The translations under genes were made by a program, and so were the position numbers. The notes under the pieces were generated by a model. That model ran no database searches. It was not told the DNA's origin and worked only from the letters and a program-made list of their open reading frames with translations. DNA of 64,000 bases from Rhizobium sp. RM (GTDB taxonomy: Bacteria > Pseudomonadota > Alphaproteobacteria > Rhizobiales > Rhizobiaceae): contig NZ_JACAWV010000016.1 in the NCBI RefSeq assembly GCF_013390595.1, positions 62,001 to 126,000 of the forward strand, in the 5' to 3' direction. Positions 52,837-61,520 of this stretch are shown in pieces; positions within the stretch are counted from its first letter, which is position 1, and the number at the start of each line of letters is the position of its first letter.

Positions 52837-54138
52837 ATGACTTTCGACCTTCTCGTGAAAAATGCCAACCTCCCTGATGATCGCACTGGTGTCGATATCG
52901 CCGTTTCAGGCGGAAAGATCGTTGCAGTGGAAAGCGGCATCACAGCCGAAGCCGGCCGCGTCATAGATGCAGGCGGCAGGCTGGTCACGGCGCCTTTTAT
53001 TGATATTCACTTCCATATGGATGCCACGCTTTCGCTTGGCACGCCCCGACTGAACCGGTCAGGCACCCTGCTCGAAGGCATTCAGCTTTGGGGTGAACTG
53101 AAACCGTTGCTGACAAAGGATGCGGTGATTGAACGGGCATTGCGCTACTGCGATCTCGCGGTATCACAAGGGTTGCTCGCGGTGCGCTCGCATGTTGACG
53201 TTTGCGATGACCGGCTGATTGGCGTGGAAGCGCTGATCGAGGTGCGTGACCTTGTGAAGGATTATCTGGATTTGCAGCTTGTCGCCTTCCCTCAGGACGG
53301 TTTTTATCGGTCCGCGACAGCTTCGAAAAACCTGACCAGGGCTTTGGACATGGGCGTTGACGTTGTCGGCGGTATCCCGCATTTCGAGCGGACCATGGAG
53401 GACGGTCGGCTTTCGGTGAAAGCGCTCTGCGAGATTGCCGCCGAACGTGGTCTGATGGTCGATCTGCATTGTGACGAGACAGACGATCCGATGTCACGCC
53501 ACATCGAAACGCTTGCCTATGAGACGCAGCGTCTCGGTCTACAGGGTCGCGTCGCCGGCTCGCATCTGACCTCGATGCATTCGATGGACAATTATTATGC
53601 CTCGAAACTCCTGCCTCTCATCGCCGAGGCGCAGGTTCATTGCATTCCCAATCCGCTTGCGAACATTGTCTTGCAGGGCCGGCACGACACTTACCCGAAG
53701 CGGCGTGGCATGATGCGTGTGCCTGAACTCATGGCGCTTGGTGTCAACGTTGCTTTCGGTCTCGATTCAACGATGGACCCCTGGTACTCCATGGGCAACG
53801 CCGACATGCTGGAAGTGGCCCACATGGCCGTCCATACCGGACACATGACGAGCCGCGACGCGGTGAAAGCCTGCTTCCAGGCGATAACGGAAAACCCTGC
53901 CAAGGTGTTCGGACTTGAAGGTTACGGTCTTGCTCCCGGCTGCAACGCCGATCTAGTTCTGCTGGAGGCGCGTGATACCATCGAGGCGATCCGCCTGAAA
54001 TCAAACCGGTTGGCTGTGGTGCGTCGCGGCAAGGTCATTGCCGAGACGGCGCCGCGCGTGACAAACCTCTCACTTGAAGGGCGTCCTTCCGTTGTCGAGC
54101 CCTGGCGTTATGCGCCGGTCGAAGCCTCTGCCGTGTAA
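52837..54138 (+). CDS. CodA-like cytosine/isocytosine-type deaminase
   Basis: Amidohydrolase of the cytosine deaminase group, 433 aa from the ATG at 52837. Against E. coli CodA the active-site residues follow at a constant offset of 3: His58 and His60 (DIHFH), Gln153 (FPQDG), His211 and Glu214 (LHCDET), His243 (GSHLTS), Asp310, Trp316 (DPWY). The position of CodA Asp314 is Ser311 here (FGLDSTMDPW). Changes at Asp314 in CodA shift its specificity, so the natural substrate may be another pyrimidine or cyclic amidine. A RutR-type box lies in its promoter, supporting a pyrimidine-related role. Confidence 0.82.
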   Translation: MTFDLLVKNANLPDDRTGVDIAVSGGKIVAVESGITAEAGRVIDAGGRLVTAPFIDIHFHMDATLSLGTPRLNRSGTLLEGIQLWGELKPLLTKDAVIERALRYCDLAVSQGLLAVRSHVDVCDDRLIGVEALIEVRDLVKDYLDLQLVAFPQDGFYRSATASKNLTRALDMGVDVVGGIPHFERTMEDGRLSVKALCEIAAERGLMVDLHCDETDDPMSRHIETLAYETQRLGLQGRVAGSHLTSMHSMDNYYASKLLPLIAEAQVHCIPNPLANIVLQGRHDTYPKRRGMMRVPELMALGVNVAFGLDSTMDPWYSMGNADMLEVAHMAVHTGHMTSRDAVKACFQAITENPAKVFGLEGYGLAPGCNADLVLLEARDTIEAIRLKSNRLAVVRRGKVIAETAPRVTNLSLEGRPSVVEPWRYAPVEASAV

Positions 54139-54149
54139 GATTTGCCGGC

Positions 54150-54572
54150 TCAGTAGTTTCCTGCTGAGCCGCCATCCTTCCAGGCGTAGATTTCCCACAA
54201 TTCGTCATCTGGCCCGATGAAGTAGGCGCCGCGCGCATTCCAGACATAGTCGGCTGGCTCGCTGTAAAAGGGCACACCCTTTTCCATCAGTTCTTGATAA
54301 GCCGCATCAACGGCGGCAGGCGAGGGCACACGAACGGCTATACAGACCTTGTGCGGGCCTTCCGCCTTGGCATTTGCAACGCCAGTGTGCTCGCTTAGAT
54401 GATCGAGTTCCCAGCATGCCAGCGTCAGTCCGGCACCGCTGAACTCGGCAAAGCCATCGGCGCGACGATTGAGGGTAAAACCGAGCTTGCCGACATAAAA
54501 GTCGATCGAGCGCTGTGTATCCTTCACCAGCACGCAGACATCGGTGATCGCATGATCCTGGGCAAACGGCAT
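54150..54572 (-). CDS. VOC-family (glyoxalase-fold) protein
   Basis: Vicinal oxygen chelate fold protein, 140 aa, two beta-alpha-beta-beta-beta modules (ITDVCVLVKDTQRSIDFYVGKLGF; HKVCIAVRVPSPAAVDAAYQELMEKGV) and the usual ending GPDDELWEIY. The function could be a dioxygenase, isomerase or binding protein. It is the last gene of the minus-strand unit, 12 bp after the thymidine phosphorylase, and converges with the CodA-like gene. Confidence 0.78.
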   Translation of the reverse strand: MPFAQDHAITDVCVLVKDTQRSIDFYVGKLGFTLNRRADGFAEFSGAGLTLACWELDHLSEHTGVANAKAEGPHKVCIAVRVPSPAAVDAAYQELMEKGVPFYSEPADYVWNARGAYFIGPDDELWEIYAWKDGGSAGNY

Positions 54573-54584
54573 GAATGGAATTCC

Positions 54585-55922
54585 TTATGATGTCGAACGG
54601 CGGCCGGTCACAACCGGACGGCGATTTTGGGGATGATGCGAGATGCCGATTGCCGCGCGAATGGCGTCGGCGGCCTGGTCGAATTCAGTCATTGAGCGGC
54701 AGTGAAGCGTACAAAGCGGTGCGCCAGCGGTGACGTGATCGCCGACATGAACGATGCCAGTCAGGCCGACATCATGGTCGAGGGTATCGCTGGCCACTTT
54801 ACGGCCTGCGCCAAGTCCAACCATGGCAAGGCCTACGGCAAAAGCATCAACCCGTTCCACATAACCGTCCGAGACAGCACTGACGGATGCAATCACCGGG
54901 CACGGCAGGAAGTGCCGGTCAGGATTGGAAACAAGGTCGGATGGACCGCCAAGTGCTTCGATCATTCTGGAAAAGCTGAGAAGCGCCGAGCCGTCGGCCA
55001 GTTTTGTCTCAAGGAGTTGGCGGGCGTCGAAATCCGAGGCGGCGATACCACCCATGACGAGGATTTCGGCCGACAATTCCATCACCAAGGCGCGCATGCG
55101 CGGTTCTTGCCGGATGGCCGAAAGAAAATCGATTGCCTCGCGGATCTGCAGGCGGCTCCCGATAGTGTCGCCCATGACCTCGTCCATGTCGACGAGGAGG
55201 GTCACCATCGAAAGTCCGCTCAGACGAGCGACGTCGATCAGGCTGGATGCTAGACCTTCCGCGTCTGCAACGGTCTCCATAAATGCGCCGGACCCGTAAT
55301 TGACGCTCATTACGAGGCCCGAAATTCCAGCGGCCAGTTTCTTCGACAGGATTGACGATGTGATGAGCGGCACCGATTCCACCGTCGCCGTCACGTCCCG
55401 AACATAGTAGATCGCGGCATCTGCAGGTGCGAGCGTTGGCGTCGGTCCTATGATGGCGGAACCGGCGTTGGTGACGGTTTTGCGGAAAAGACCGGTGGGC
55501 GGGGCAATGTCGCAACCGGGGATCGCTTCCATCAGATCGACCTCCCCGCCTGTATGTCCCAAACCGCGTGCGGAGATCATTGGCATATGGATGCCGCAGG
55601 CGGCCACGAGCGGCGCGAGGATAAGGCTGACCTTCTCGTCACCGGTTCCGCCGCTTGAATGTTTGTCGATTATCTTTTTCGGGGCAATGCCCGTTTCAGA
55701 CCAATCGACAACCTCTCCGGAATCGCGCATCGCAAGCGTGAGTGCTGCGGTTTCTTCAGGCGTCAGACCATTCAGAAATGCCGCCATGGTAAAGGCACCG
55801 ATCTGGGCCTCCGACACCTCACCTTTACCGATGCCGACGACAAAACGCTCGATCTCGGCGGGCAACAGCTGGCCGCCGTTTCGCTTTGTGCGAATGATTT
55901 GTGCGGGAAGAAATACCGACAT
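54585..55922 (-). CDS. deoA: Thymidine/pyrimidine-nucleoside phosphorylase
   Basis: Pyrimidine nucleoside phosphorylase, 445 aa from the ATG at 55922. It splits thymidine or deoxyuridine with phosphate into base and deoxyribose 1-phosphate. Signatures are DKHSSGGTGDEKVSLILAPL (phosphate/glycine-rich loop), ARGLGHTGGEVDLMEAIPG (close to the family signature, which usually has TLDKLE) and the C-terminal barrel-hammerhead VGLTGIVHVGDHVTAGAPLCTLH. The variation at GEVDLME leaves some doubt about base preference. It lies in the Pot-type operon, 2 bp after the amidohydrolase. Confidence 0.87.
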   Translation of the reverse strand: MSVFLPAQIIRTKRNGGQLLPAEIERFVVGIGKGEVSEAQIGAFTMAAFLNGLTPEETAALTLAMRDSGEVVDWSETGIAPKKIIDKHSSGGTGDEKVSLILAPLVAACGIHMPMISARGLGHTGGEVDLMEAIPGCDIAPPTGLFRKTVTNAGSAIIGPTPTLAPADAAIYYVRDVTATVESVPLITSSILSKKLAAGISGLVMSVNYGSGAFMETVADAEGLASSLIDVARLSGLSMVTLLVDMDEVMGDTIGSRLQIREAIDFLSAIRQEPRMRALVMELSAEILVMGGIAASDFDARQLLETKLADGSALLSFSRMIEALGGPSDLVSNPDRHFLPCPVIASVSAVSDGYVERVDAFAVGLAMVGLGAGRKVASDTLDHDVGLTGIVHVGDHVTAGAPLCTLHCRSMTEFDQAADAIRAAIGISHHPQNRRPVVTGRRSTS

Positions 55923-55924
55923 GA

Positions 55925-57457
55925 TTACCCCGCGCGGCTGTTGAGACCGGGCCAAAGCGGCATGTCGCCCTGGTATCGGTTCATGCCGATATCCTGCTCC
56001 GTGGCGCGGCGATACATGGCTCTCATGTAAGGCTCGAAGCGGGCGTTCAGCGCCTCCAGTTCGGCATGTTCAGCAAGATATCCGGGCAGAAGTTCCTGCA
56101 ACTCGGCAAACACGTCGGCCTCGTTGACCGTGAGCAATCTGTTGTCTTCGACGACGACTTCGCCGTTGACGACGACCATCCGGATGTTGGAGCCATTTTC
56201 GCAATAGACGAGATGATGATCCAGCCGGTTCATGGGCATGTAGTCGTAGCCGGAGATGTCGAGCATCAACAGATCGGCCTTCTTGCCGACTTCCAGTGAG
56301 CCGACTGTCTTGTCCAGCATTGCGGTGCGGGCACCGGTGATGGTCGCCGACCGCAATATGTCTGCGGCGCTTATCCAGCGTTCGGTATCGGGTGCCGCGA
56401 TGTCATGCAGCAGAGCCGCAAAACGCATGACCTCGAAGATGCGGGCGGTGTCGTTGCTGGAAAGTCCGTCTGTACCAAGTCCGACGTGAACGCCGGCATC
56501 AAGCAGACGACGGATGGGTGCTATGCCTGACCCAAGCTTGAGGTTGGAAATCGCGTTGTGCGCGATCGAGCAGCCCGCCGCCCCCATCAACGCCACATCT
56601 GCATCGCTGACCCATATGGAATGGGCAATCGTCGTGTTTGGAGTGAGAATGCCGATATCGTCCATGTAGCCGATCAGGCTCTTGCCGTAGAATTCGGGTC
56701 CGGTCACCGCCTGTGTTTTCGTTTCGAGAACATGGGTGTGGTATGGGACCCCATATTCGCGGGCAAGCGACACGCAGGCCTGCATCATCTCCACCGAGCA
56801 GCGCTGGGGTGCCGAGGCGGAGACCATGTAACCGAGCCTGCCGGCTCGACCGTGCTGGGAGGCGAGTACGTCGCGACTATAGGACATGTAGTCATCGACG
56901 CTAATCGAAGGTCCCTGAACCTCTCCTTGTAAATCCGCCGGTATCAGATCTCTGAGATAGGGCATGGTGTCGAAGACATGTTTGTCGATGACGCAGTGAG
57001 AGACATTGGCGCGGATACCGGCATCGTCATACGCATCGAATACGCGCTTCAGCCGGTTGATGTCGAAGGCGGGTGGATCGAAAAAGTCGTCGACCAGTGT
57101 CGTTACCCCGGCCTTCAGGCTTTCCATCGCCGTCAAGAGGCTGCGCAGGTAGAGAAGCCGCTCAGAAATTGGTCCCTTCATCACGATCGGGTAGGAATAA
57201 AGCATCCACACTTCGAGCGGCATGCCCTGGTAGCGGCCTTTGAAAAAGGTCTCGGACGAATGCAGATGTGCGTTGACCAGTCCGGGCATGAGGAGCTTGC
57301 CACGAGCGTCAATCGTGCGTGCGCCTCCGGGGGCTGTCAGGTTCTTGCCGATGGAGGTGATGCTGTCACCCTCGACCAGAAGGTCGCCGGTAAAGGGCGC
57401 GACACCGTTGGCTGTGTCCATGGCAAGAATGGTGGCGTTGCGGAAAAGAAGCGTCAT
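55925..57457 (-). CDS. SsnA/TrzN-type amidohydrolase, probable base deaminase
   Basis: Mononuclear metal amidohydrolase, 510 aa from the ATG at 57457, in the group of guanine, 8-oxoguanine and S-adenosylhomocysteine deaminases and triazine hydrolases. Metal ligands are His64 and His66 (LVNAHLHSSE), a His in YHTHVLET, a His in TIAHSIWV and an Asp in GLGTDGLSSND. Placement between a Pot-type transporter and a nucleoside phosphorylase suggests deamination of a purine or pyrimidine base or nucleoside. Exact substrate unknown. Confidence 0.8.
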   Translation of the reverse strand: MTLLFRNATILAMDTANGVAPFTGDLLVEGDSITSIGKNLTAPGGARTIDARGKLLMPGLVNAHLHSSETFFKGRYQGMPLEVWMLYSYPIVMKGPISERLLYLRSLLTAMESLKAGVTTLVDDFFDPPAFDINRLKRVFDAYDDAGIRANVSHCVIDKHVFDTMPYLRDLIPADLQGEVQGPSISVDDYMSYSRDVLASQHGRAGRLGYMVSASAPQRCSVEMMQACVSLAREYGVPYHTHVLETKTQAVTGPEFYGKSLIGYMDDIGILTPNTTIAHSIWVSDADVALMGAAGCSIAHNAISNLKLGSGIAPIRRLLDAGVHVGLGTDGLSSNDTARIFEVMRFAALLHDIAAPDTERWISAADILRSATITGARTAMLDKTVGSLEVGKKADLLMLDISGYDYMPMNRLDHHLVYCENGSNIRMVVVNGEVVVEDNRLLTVNEADVFAELQELLPGYLAEHAELEALNARFEPYMRAMYRRATEQDIGMNRYQGDMPLWPGLNSRAG

Positions 57458-57467
57458 GCGGTGTCTT

Positions 57468-58271
57468 TCAGGAGTGATTGTCCGACCGGCCGACGAGCAG
57501 GGGCAACAGCACGAGTTCGAGGCCGATGAGGACAAGGCAGGATATGGCAAAGACGATTGTGCCAATGGCATTCAGTGACGGATCGATTGCCGCGACGAGC
57601 ACGGAATAGATCGCGACTGGCAATGTCGGCTGAAAGCCCGAGACGAACCAGGCGATGATGAACTCGTCAAAGGAGAAGGTGAACGCAAGCAGCCAGGCGC
57701 CGAAAATACCGGGCAGCGCGAAAGGCAGAACGACCTTCGTGACAGCTTGCCATTCGGTCGCGCCAAGATCCCAGGCTGCTTCTTCGAGTGAGGGCGGCAT
57801 CTGCGACAACCGAAGCTGGATGATTGCAAGGGCTGGTGCAGTGATCAGAACGACGTGGGTGAGGAAGACTGAAAACAGCGTGCCGGAAAGATGCAAACGT
57901 GCCAGAAGCCCGAGGAAACCAACACCAAGAATGAGCGGCGGAATGAGGATGGGCAGCGTGACAAGTGCCAGAAAGGTGGTCTTGCCGCGGAATGTGAAGC
58001 GGTTGAATGCGTAAGCAGCAAAGAAGGCGATGGCGGTCGCAACCGTCGCTGCGGCGGGTGACACGATCAGCGTGTTGCCAAGCGCCCTGATCAATGTACC
58101 GTCGGTAAACAGCTTGTCATACCATTGCAGCGTCCAGCCCTGCAGCGGAAATCCGGGAAATCGGTTCTTCTGAAATGAGAAGAGAACGAGCACTACCAGC
58201 GGCAGGAACATGAAGGCGTAGGCGAGACCAAGCCACACTCTGCCAAGGAAAATCCATGGATTGCCACGCAT
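57468..58271 (-). CDS. PotC-type ABC permease
   Basis: Inner-membrane permease, 267 aa, polyamine/opine/2-aminoethylphosphonate-type family. It has FMFLPLVVLVLFSFQKNRFPGFPLQGWTLQWYDKLF and the EAA loop MPPSLEEAAWDLGATEWQAVTKVVLPFALPGIFG. It shares one base with the upstream permease gene and ends 10 bp before the amidohydrolase start, tying transport to the deaminase. Confidence 0.9.
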   Translation of the reverse strand: MRGNPWIFLGRVWLGLAYAFMFLPLVVLVLFSFQKNRFPGFPLQGWTLQWYDKLFTDGTLIRALGNTLIVSPAAATVATAIAFFAAYAFNRFTFRGKTTFLALVTLPILIPPLILGVGFLGLLARLHLSGTLFSVFLTHVVLITAPALAIIQLRLSQMPPSLEEAAWDLGATEWQAVTKVVLPFALPGIFGAWLLAFTFSFDEFIIAWFVSGFQPTLPVAIYSVLVAAIDPSLNAIGTIVFAISCLVLIGLELVLLPLLVGRSDNHS

Positions 58272-59197
58272 CAGCTAACCCTCCTGCGGGCGCGTTCGGC
58301 CATGAAAATGCCGATGCCAAGCGCCAGCACCATGACGGCGATCAGAATGGTGGCGAGCGCGGATGTTCGTGGGAGATTGGTCGAACTCGAATAGTCGGAC
58401 ATGATCATCGACGCATAAGTCGGTAGTTTGCCGATGATGGATGCGCCTGTCCCGCCGCCGAGCAGGTTGCCGGAGAGTGCATCGCCAAGCCCGACGATCA
58501 CCGCGAAACTTGCCGCCGTCATCAGACCGAATCTCGAAAGCGGAAGAATGACACGGGTGAAAGCCTGCCAGCGAGTGGCTCCAAGTTCCCTTGCCGCCTC
58601 GATCAGCACCCTGTCGATTGCCAGGATACTGACATAGAGAATGACGATGAGGATCGGTGCCAGATAGTGAATGAGGCCGATGCGGGTGGCAATCTGCGTA
58701 TAGATGATCTCGATCCGGTAGTCGGAAAGACCGACCTGCTTGAGCACCGAGTTGATGACACCGTTGCGCGATAGAATGGTCTGCCAGGCATAAAGACGCA
58801 GCACGTAGCTCGACCAGAAAGGCGCGATAGCCAGCAGTAATGCCAGTCTCTGCCAGCGCATCGGCACGGCAAAGGCAATTGAAAGCGCTACGAGATACGA
58901 GAGAATGACAGCAAAAAAAGCTGTGGTAACGGCTACCCAGAGCGACTGGGCAAGGGCAAGTCCGTACCGAGAGCGCGAAAAGAAGCTCGAAAAAATCTCG
59001 GTATAGTTGGTGAATGAGACGTCCGGAATGGCCTGGAAATTCTCCACGCGCCAGAAGCCGATCCACAAAAGAAAGAGCAATGGCAGCAGAAAAAGGAGTG
59101 TCAGCCAGATGCCAAGCGGTGCCAAAAACAGGACTTTGAGGGGGCTGTCGTTGGGCGTCCTCAGCCGCTTCGGGTTTTGAGTGTCCGTCATGCTCAT
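58271..59197 (-). CDS. PotB-type ABC permease
   Basis: Inner-membrane permease, 308 aa. Characteristic blocks are FWSSYVLRLYAWQTILSRNGVINSVL and the EAA loop DRVLIEAARELGATRWQAFTRVILPLSRFGL, then the SGNLLGGGTGASIIGKLI-like periplasmic stretch typical of PotB. It overlaps the ATPase gene by 4 bp. Confidence 0.9.
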   Translation of the reverse strand: MSMTDTQNPKRLRTPNDSPLKVLFLAPLGIWLTLLFLLPLLFLLWIGFWRVENFQAIPDVSFTNYTEIFSSFFSRSRYGLALAQSLWVAVTTAFFAVILSYLVALSIAFAVPMRWQRLALLLAIAPFWSSYVLRLYAWQTILSRNGVINSVLKQVGLSDYRIEIIYTQIATRIGLIHYLAPILIVILYVSILAIDRVLIEAARELGATRWQAFTRVILPLSRFGLMTAASFAVIVGLGDALSGNLLGGGTGASIIGKLPTYASMIMSDYSSSTNLPRTSALATILIAVMVLALGIGIFMAERARRRVS

Positions 59198-60273
59198 GTC
59201 GTACCTCTGATCAGGGAGGCATTCTCAGGCGCAAACCACGCGGTTACCGGCGTGTTGATTTCACCGGGCAATATCTGTTGCACGGTCATTTTCACTTCCG
59301 TGCCGTCCACGAGATCGAGCAGATAGACATTGTGAGACCCGGCATATTCCCGGCCGCGCATGGTGGCGTCCAGCCGGTTCTCGCCAGGTGTTCCGGTGGG
59401 TGAGGGGGTCAGCTTGTCTGCCTGAACCACGACAAAAACGGAGGTGCCAACGGGTGGTGGGTCATCTGTGGCGACCACGACCTGTCCATGGCCGCAATGA
59501 ACAGTCACATGACGGGACGACACATCCTGCACACGACCGGCAAAGAGGTTATTGGTGCCCACAAAGCGAGCAACGAATTCGGTTTTCGGACGGGCATACA
59601 TCTCCTCGGGTTTGTCGATCTGTTCGATCCTGCCCTTGTTCATGACAACCACCCGGTCTGCCATGGAGAAGGCTTCGATCTGATTGTGGGTCACGTAGAT
59701 GAATGCCATGCCGAGTTGCTGTTGGATACGACGCAGCTCGCCCTGCATTCGTATTCTCAGATGGGCGTCGAGTGCCGAAAGCGGCTCATCGAGAAGCAGG
59801 ATTTCGGGTTCCGTCACAAGCGCGCGTGCGAGTGCCACACGCTGTTTCTGCCCACCGGAAAGTTGGCTGACCTTACGTCCAAGAAAGTCGGAAAGTCCGA
59901 CAAGGTCCGCCATCGCCTTGACCTTGCCCGCCACAATCGCTTTGTCATGGGCTTTCAGCGTCAGGCCAAAGGCGATGTTGCCTGCGACGTCGAGATGCGG
60001 AAACAATGCGTAATTCTGCCAGACGAGACGGGTCGAACGGAGATTGACGGGCACGTCTGAGACATCTTTGCCGCGAATGTGAAGCTGGCCGGAAGACGAT
60101 GTCTCCAATCCAGCCATGATGCGCAGAAGCGTGGTTTTTCCGCATCCGGATGGTCCCATGATGGCCACGAATTCACCCCGGCCAACCCTGAGATTGATGG
60201 AATCCACCGCAACGAAGTCGTTGAAGCGCTTGGTAATCGACAGAAGTTCCAGGTCTGGAGGCGATGCGGTCAT
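59194..60273 (-). CDS. PotA-type ABC transporter ATPase
   Basis: ATPase of the PotA family, 359 aa. Walker A MGPSGCGKTTLLR, Q-loop LVWQNYALFPHL (Trp before Gln is less common), signature LSGGQKQRVALARALV, Walker B ILLLDEPLSALDAHLR, switch His VTHNQIEAF, and a C-terminal TOBE domain. Such transporters import polyamines, but relatives import nucleosides, thiamine and opines. The base-modifying enzymes downstream favour a non-polyamine ligand here. Confidence 0.88.
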   Translation of the reverse strand: MTASPPDLELLSITKRFNDFVAVDSINLRVGRGEFVAIMGPSGCGKTTLLRIMAGLETSSSGQLHIRGKDVSDVPVNLRSTRLVWQNYALFPHLDVAGNIAFGLTLKAHDKAIVAGKVKAMADLVGLSDFLGRKVSQLSGGQKQRVALARALVTEPEILLLDEPLSALDAHLRIRMQGELRRIQQQLGMAFIYVTHNQIEAFSMADRVVVMNKGRIEQIDKPEEMYARPKTEFVARFVGTNNLFAGRVQDVSSRHVTVHCGHGQVVVATDDPPPVGTSVFVVVQADKLTPSPTGTPGENRLDATMRGREYAGSHNVYLLDLVDGTEVKMTVQQILPGEINTPVTAWFAPENASLIRGTT

Positions 60274-60293
60274 GGTTCATCCTGCAAAGAAGG

Positions 60294-60318
60294 GCACTCC
60301 CGGAACAGCCGGGAGCGC
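60294..60318 (-). terminator. Intercistronic stem-loop after the PotD-like gene
   Basis: CTCCCGG / CCGGGAG (60297-60315) gives a perfect 7-bp stem with a 5-nt loop, flanked by two further pairable bases on each side. It lies between the binding-protein stop and the ATPase start, with no U-run. Confidence 0.55.
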
Positions 60319-60341
60319 ATCTGTTCGAAGCGTGAGCAGGC

Positions 60342-61520
60342 TCAGGCCGTTTTGAATTCGTTGAAGATGTCGATCCAAGCCTGTTCCGGCTGGTTGGACG
60401 GCAGCCCACGCGGCATGGAGCGGTCGATCAGCGTTTCGACCAGCATCTTGCCGGGGTTTTCCGGGTCGGGAACATAAGAGAGCAGCTTCTTCTGGTCTTC
60501 ATCCCAATGATCGACAATCTTCATGTTCGGGCCACGAGCCTTGAACGCCTTGGTGTAGACGAGCTTCGACTGGACTTTGGGCGACGTCATGTAGTCGACC
60601 CATTGCATCGCCAGTTCCTTGTTCTTGGAGGCCGAGCAAACGCAGGCGACTTCCTGCCAGCGGATGCCGCCTTGCTTTGGAATGGTCGAAGAGAAATTGT
60701 CGTAACCGGCGAGTTTCAGATCAATGTCGAGGTCACCCGTTGGCGAAGCCACGATGTCGCCAGCCAGCATGGCTTGGGCGATTGGCTGGTTGGAGGAACC
60801 GAACATGCCGATTTGCGGCCGCAGCTTGGTCAGGAATTCCTTGACCTGCGCAAGCTGGCCGTCAGTGATGGCGTAAGGTGTCTGGTTCGCCGGATTGACG
60901 GCAAGGCTGGCATTGCCGAGGTTCGGCAGGTACCAGTCGAACATGCCGATCTTTCCTTCATATTTCGGGTTGAGCAACGAATTCCAGTCTGCAGCTTCTT
61001 CGGCCGACATTTCGTCGGTGTTGTAGGAAATGCCATAGAAGGAGAAGCGGGTCGGAATACCGTAAACCGTGCCTTTTGTTTCGCCTTTGGTTGGCGCGAA
61101 GTCGCGGAATTTGGGGTGGTAGTTGGCCAGTTCCTTGAAGCTGTCGGTCTTGTAGGCTTCGATCGCCTTGTTGGCTTTCAGCTTCTGGACATATTCGGCA
61201 TCGGAAATGATGGCATCGAAAGTGCCGGGCGGGGTCTGGGCGAAAAACTGCAGCATCTGCTCGCCGCCGATGTAGATCTTGAACTCAACCTTCGTCTTGT
61301 GGAGGTCTTCGAACTCGGCAATGACGTCGCGCTCTTCATAGCCTGGCCAGCAAAGAACGCGCAGCGGCTCGGCGGCCTGCGCCTGTCGCGAGAAAATGGT
61401 GAAGTTGCCAAAGGCGGCGGCCGTCGCGCCGGCAGCAGCCGTACCCAGAAGCTTGCGGCGCGAAATTCCGGCCGTGGTGGAAGGGACTGTTTCGTCCTGC
61501 AACGATGTCTTGCTTGTCAT
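60342..61520 (-). CDS. PotD-like periplasmic binding protein
   Basis: Spermidine/putrescine-type binding protein, 392 aa, with a twin-arginine-type signal (ISRRKLLGTAAAGATAAAFG). The body has LRVLCWPGYEERDVIAEFE, DAIISDAEYVQKLKA and SFYGISYNTDEMSAEEAADWNSLLNPKYEGKIGM, all typical of PotD/PotF-like proteins. It is the first gene of a seven-gene minus-strand unit reaching to 54150. A near-perfect RutR-type box lies 129 bp before its start codon. The ligand may be a pyrimidine or nucleoside instead of a polyamine; this is inference from context. Confidence 0.85.
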   Translation of the reverse strand: MTSKTSLQDETVPSTTAGISRRKLLGTAAAGATAAAFGNFTIFSRQAQAAEPLRVLCWPGYEERDVIAEFEDLHKTKVEFKIYIGGEQMLQFFAQTPPGTFDAIISDAEYVQKLKANKAIEAYKTDSFKELANYHPKFRDFAPTKGETKGTVYGIPTRFSFYGISYNTDEMSAEEAADWNSLLNPKYEGKIGMFDWYLPNLGNASLAVNPANQTPYAITDGQLAQVKEFLTKLRPQIGMFGSSNQPIAQAMLAGDIVASPTGDLDIDLKLAGYDNFSSTIPKQGGIRWQEVACVCSASKNKELAMQWVDYMTSPKVQSKLVYTKAFKARGPNMKIVDHWDEDQKKLLSYVPDPENPGKMLVETLIDRSMPRGLPSNQPEQAWIDIFNEFKTA

